Source: Candidatus Nitrosocosmicus sp. (GTDB lineage Archaea > Thermoproteota > Nitrososphaeria > Nitrososphaerales > Nitrososphaeraceae). From it: DNA of 55,483 bases. Location of the stretch: contig JAPSGR010000008.1 of NCBI GenBank assembly GCA_031177355.1, positions 1 to 55,483 on the forward strand, in the 5' to 3' direction. The translations under genes were made by a program, and so were the position numbers. This document shows, in pieces, positions 53,469 through 55,483 of the stretch. Each line of letters opens with the position of its first letter. Position 1 is the stretch's first letter. The notes beneath the pieces are model-generated. The model saw nothing but the letters and a program-made list of their open reading frames with translations. It was not told where the DNA came from and did not search any database.

Positions 53469-54107
53469 ATGCCAGATAATGAAGTATTGATTAGGAATTT
53501 AACTTTCCAGGATATAAAAGGCGTAATCGAATTACAAATAGAATCATTTCCTTCAATGTTAGAAGAAGGTAGTGTCTGGAGAGATTATCATCTCAAAAGC
53601 CATATCGAAATCTTTCCAGAGGGTCAATTTTGTGCGATATACAACGGCAAGATCATCGGCTCTTCAAGCAGCCTTATTGTAAAGTTAGAGTCAAATTACG
53701 AAACTCATACATTTGGACAAGTTTCTGGAAATAGTTTATTTACTACGCATTCTCCCGCTGAAGGTGATTCTCTGTATGGAGCCGATGTTTCGGTGCATCC
53801 ATCTTTTAGAAGGTTAGGAGTTGCCTCAAAGTTATATAACAAAAGAAAAGAGCTGGCAATTAAATTAAATCTACGAAGGATAATCGCAGGTGGCAGACTT
53901 ATCAATTACTACAAATACGCTGACAAACTATCTCCCGAAGAATACGTTCAAGAAGTCCTAGATAAAAAACTCACAGATCCGGTACTGACTTTTCAATTAA
54001 GAAATGGGTTTAAATTCATAAAGATCCTACCTAACTACATCAAAGATTCAAGATCGTTAAACAATGCAACATTTATTGAATGGATTAATCCATACTACAA
54101 AAAGTGA
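53469..54107 (+). CDS. GNAT family N-acetyltransferase
   Basis: A 212-residue acetyltransferase. It has NLTFQDIKGVIELQIESFPSM at the N-terminus, then the acetyl-CoA site in GADVSVHPSFRRLGVASKLYNKRKELA (R-x2-GxA form), and a closing strand-helix with FQLRNGFKFIKILPNYI. The V-H-P-x-F-R-R-x-G-V-A motif is complete. The substrate is unknown. Its stop overlaps the amidohydrolase start by 4 bases, so the two enzymes are probably made together and may act in one short pathway. Confidence 0.88.
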   Translation: MPDNEVLIRNLTFQDIKGVIELQIESFPSMLEEGSVWRDYHLKSHIEIFPEGQFCAIYNGKIIGSSSSLIVKLESNYETHTFGQVSGNSLFTTHSPAEGDSLYGADVSVHPSFRRLGVASKLYNKRKELAIKLNLRRIIAGGRLINYYKYADKLSPEEYVQEVLDKKLTDPVLTFQLRNGFKFIKILPNYIKDSRSLNNATFIEWINPYYKK

Positions 54108-54907
54108 CTCAAACTATCATCGACTGTCATGTCCATATTAATGCCTATGAAAGTTTGAAAAATCTCACCCTAGCTGAAAGAATAAAAGCACTATCAGATA
54201 CTATGCAGGCTAATAATGTTAATCAGGCTATAATCATTTCTTCTTACAAGATCAATGAAGAGAGGCCCTCAACGTCTGACATATTAGCATCTGTGAAAAA
54301 TCATGATAACATTCACGTGGTTGCAGGTTTTTCAATCAATAATCATGATGACAAGAGCATAGAAGAATACCGAGAATATCTTAAAAATGGTAAAATCAAG
54401 GGCTTAAAGATTTATCCAGGTTATGAACACTATTACCCATATGATCCAAAGTATCAAAAAGTAATTGACTTGTGTATTGAATATGATGTTCCCTTAATGA
54501 TACACACAGGAGATACTTATACACCTCAAGGTAAAGTCAGATTTGCACATCCCATAAATGTGGATGATGTAGCGGTCGATAATCCAGATTTAAAGATAAT
54601 TATTTGTCATCTTGGAAATCCATGGTTTTTAGATTGTCAAGAAGTAATTTATAAAAACAAGAATGTTTATGCAGATATCTCTGGATTAGTACTGGGTGAA
54701 TTTACAGAGTTCTATGAAAAATATCTTGTCGGCAAAATTGCAGACTTTCTAAACTATGCAGGTGAACCGGAATACCTTTTGTATGGAACAGATTGGCCTA
54801 TATCAAGTATGAAATCTTATCTAAATTTTGCTTCAAAATTAGATTTAGATGATCAAGAAAGGGACCTGATAATGTACAAAAATGCACAAAGGTTGTTTAA
54901 ATTATAA
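54104..54907 (+). CDS. amidohydrolase-2 family metal-dependent hydrolase
   Basis: A 267-residue TIM-barrel hydrolase from a GTG start inside the GNAT stop. It begins with the metal motif DCHVHIN and continues with KGLKIYPGYEHYYP, DVPLMIHTGDTY, KIIICHLGNPWFLD, DISGL and YGTDWPISS. The His and Asp positions match Amidohydro_2 enzymes (decarboxylases, lactonases, hydrolases). The reaction cannot be named from sequence. Coupling to the acetyltransferase hints at N-acyl compound turnover, as an inference only. Confidence 0.88.
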   Translation: MTQTIIDCHVHINAYESLKNLTLAERIKALSDTMQANNVNQAIIISSYKINEERPSTSDILASVKNHDNIHVVAGFSINNHDDKSIEEYREYLKNGKIKGLKIYPGYEHYYPYDPKYQKVIDLCIEYDVPLMIHTGDTYTPQGKVRFAHPINVDDVAVDNPDLKIIICHLGNPWFLDCQEVIYKNKNVYADISGLVLGEFTEFYEKYLVGKIADFLNYAGEPEYLLYGTDWPISSMKSYLNFASKLDLDDQERDLIMYKNAQRLFKL

Positions 54908-54916
54908 TTTTTTGAT
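54908..54916 (+). terminator. T-tract terminator
   Basis: Six T begin two bases after the amidohydrolase stop, consistent with archaeal U-tract termination. Confidence 0.3.
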
Positions 54917-55138
54917 TCGTAAGAGATCAACAACTGATGACTTTTATATTCAATGTAGATATTAGAGTAAGTTATCTATTGTATTATTGATCAAGTTTAA
55001 AACGTTATTTTAATTACGGTAATATACAGAACTTGCTTTTATAGAATAAATTCCTTGTGCATTTTGCAAATGTTCCTATTAAATATCACATCATTATTGA
55101 GTTTACGTAAAAACCAATATTATATTTGTGATTTTGTA

Positions 55139-55483
55139 TCAGGGTATAGAAATGTTATTTAGTAAATTAATGGATGTTGAAGTAGTATTTGGAGAGGTAT
55201 CACTTGATTGGCTAGTCTGACTGCCAGTTTCGCCAGCGCCTGTTGAACTAGAGCCAGAGCCAGAGCCTGTGCTACCGGATTCACCAGCGCCTGTTGAACT
55301 AGAGCCAGAGCCAGAGCCTGTGCTACCGGATTCACCAGCGCCTGTTGAACTAGAGCCTGAGCCTGAGCCTGTGCTACCGGATTCACCAGCGCCTGTTGAA
55401 CTAGAGCTAGAGCCTGAGCCTGTGCTACCAGAGGAAGAACTGTCGCTTCCACTACCAGAGCCTGTGCTACCAGAGCCTGTGCT
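55139..55483 (-). CDS. C-terminal part of a Ser/Gly/Thr-rich repeat protein (partial)
   Basis: A minus-strand frame enters from the right edge and runs 114 residues to a TGA at 55139-55141. It reads STGSGS-type sequence with the unit STGAGESGSTGSGSGSS repeated, followed by a unique tail (QTSQSSDTSPNTT ... NNISIP). The composition is that of a flexible stalk or glycosylated surface protein. The alternative minus frame, Ala/Gln/Val-rich, also lacks stops, but it gives an unlikely protein. The start lies outside the window. Confidence 0.65.
   Translation of the reverse strand, partial: STGSGSTGSGSGSDSSSSGSTGSGSSSSSTGAGESGSTGSGSGSSSTGAGESGSTGSGSGSSSTGAGESGSTGSGSGSSSTGAGETGSQTSQSSDTSPNTTSTSINLLNNISIP
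55232..55440. repeat. 51-bp tandem repeats
   Basis: About four near-identical 51-bp units, with the marker TGTTGAACTAGAG at 55241, 55292, 55343 and (one base changed) 55394. Spacing is exactly 51. The units keep the frame of the Ser/Gly-rich protein at 17 residues per copy, and differences between copies are mainly synonymous (TCT/TCA). Copy number probably varies by slippage. Confidence 0.88.

Noticed and set aside
55232-55440. CRISPR-like array
   Set aside because: Units are directly adjacent 51-bp coding repeats with no unique spacers and no cas genes nearby.
55159-55452. Minus-strand frame rich in Ala, Gln, Val and Leu over the tandem repeats
   Set aside because: The repeat unit is a multiple of three and free of stops in several frames. 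The Ser/Gly/Thr frame ends in a normal unique tail and resembles surface stalks, while this one is hydrophobic and repetitive.

Overview
The window reads as a chromosomal segment of an ammonia-oxidising archaeon (Nitrososphaerota, formerly Thaumarchaeota), most likely a low-GC member of the Nitrososphaerales such as Nitrosocosmicus. This is inferred from gene content. No amo or rRNA gene is present to fix the lineage. The pointers are: an archaeal AspRS; KEOPS subunit Cgi121 with a Sua5/TsaC-type synthase and a THUMP protein; an intron-containing tRNA-Ala; an ADP-forming acyl-CoA synthetase of the type used in the thaumarchaeal 3-hydroxypropionate/4-hydroxybutyrate cycle; a ferredoxin of the thermoacidophile-archaeal type; a membrane-anchored blue-copper protein; many small CxxC proteins; AT-rich leaderless promoters; and frequent TTG/GTG starts. 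No phage, IS element, CRISPR array or origin was recognised.

Layout. 1-901 is gene-poor, with a possible decayed winged-helix gene. 902-6318 carries secreted proteins (a beta-helix protein and an Ig-like-tailed protein), three small minus-strand genes of which two are zinc-ribbon proteins, and lineage hypotheticals. 6323-11379 is a minus-strand run: sulfurtransferase, a hypothetical, a ferredoxin-fusion protein, purK, purE and nadX. A tRNA-Ala with an 18-nt intron follows at 11484-11575, then 1.4 kb of short or degenerate ORFs. 12960-18290 holds a secreted quinoprotein-like beta-propeller, small zinc proteins, an HNH protein, an amicyanin-like copper protein and a JAMM protease. 18280-30242 is core metabolism: aspS, an orphan OppD-like ATPase, sufS-sufU, a PAP2-like phosphatase, glutamate dehydrogenase, an A-type Fe-S carrier, the acyl-CoA synthetase and a methyltransferase. 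30393-33235 is a tRNA t6A/modification cluster plus folE.

33391-36006 and 44854-48329 each encode an AAA+ ATPase directly followed by a VWA-domain protein. They lie about 9 kb apart and are strongly diverged from one another. Between them is a minus-strand operon for the non-oxidative pentose phosphate pathway: thioredoxin-like protein, a transketolase N-half fused to ribulose-phosphate 3-epimerase, the transketolase C-half, and transaldolase. It is followed by a secreted HtrA-like protease, an orphan metal-type ABC ATPase, a ribbon-helix-helix-like protein and a Gln-rich two-TM protein. 48437-55483 has a secreted PsbP-like protein, a PH-SHOCT protein, a membrane protein overlapping a two-wHTH regulator, a dUTPase-like protein, an overlapping GNAT/amidohydrolase pair, and a Ser/Gly-rich protein with 51-bp tandem repeats that runs off the right edge.

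The most unusual items are the transketolase-N/epimerase fusion with a possible internal ribosome-binding site and ATG for the epimerase, the duplicated AAA+/VWA modules, a ferredoxin that has lost all four zinc ligands of its relatives, and several perfect inverted repeats sitting on promoters.
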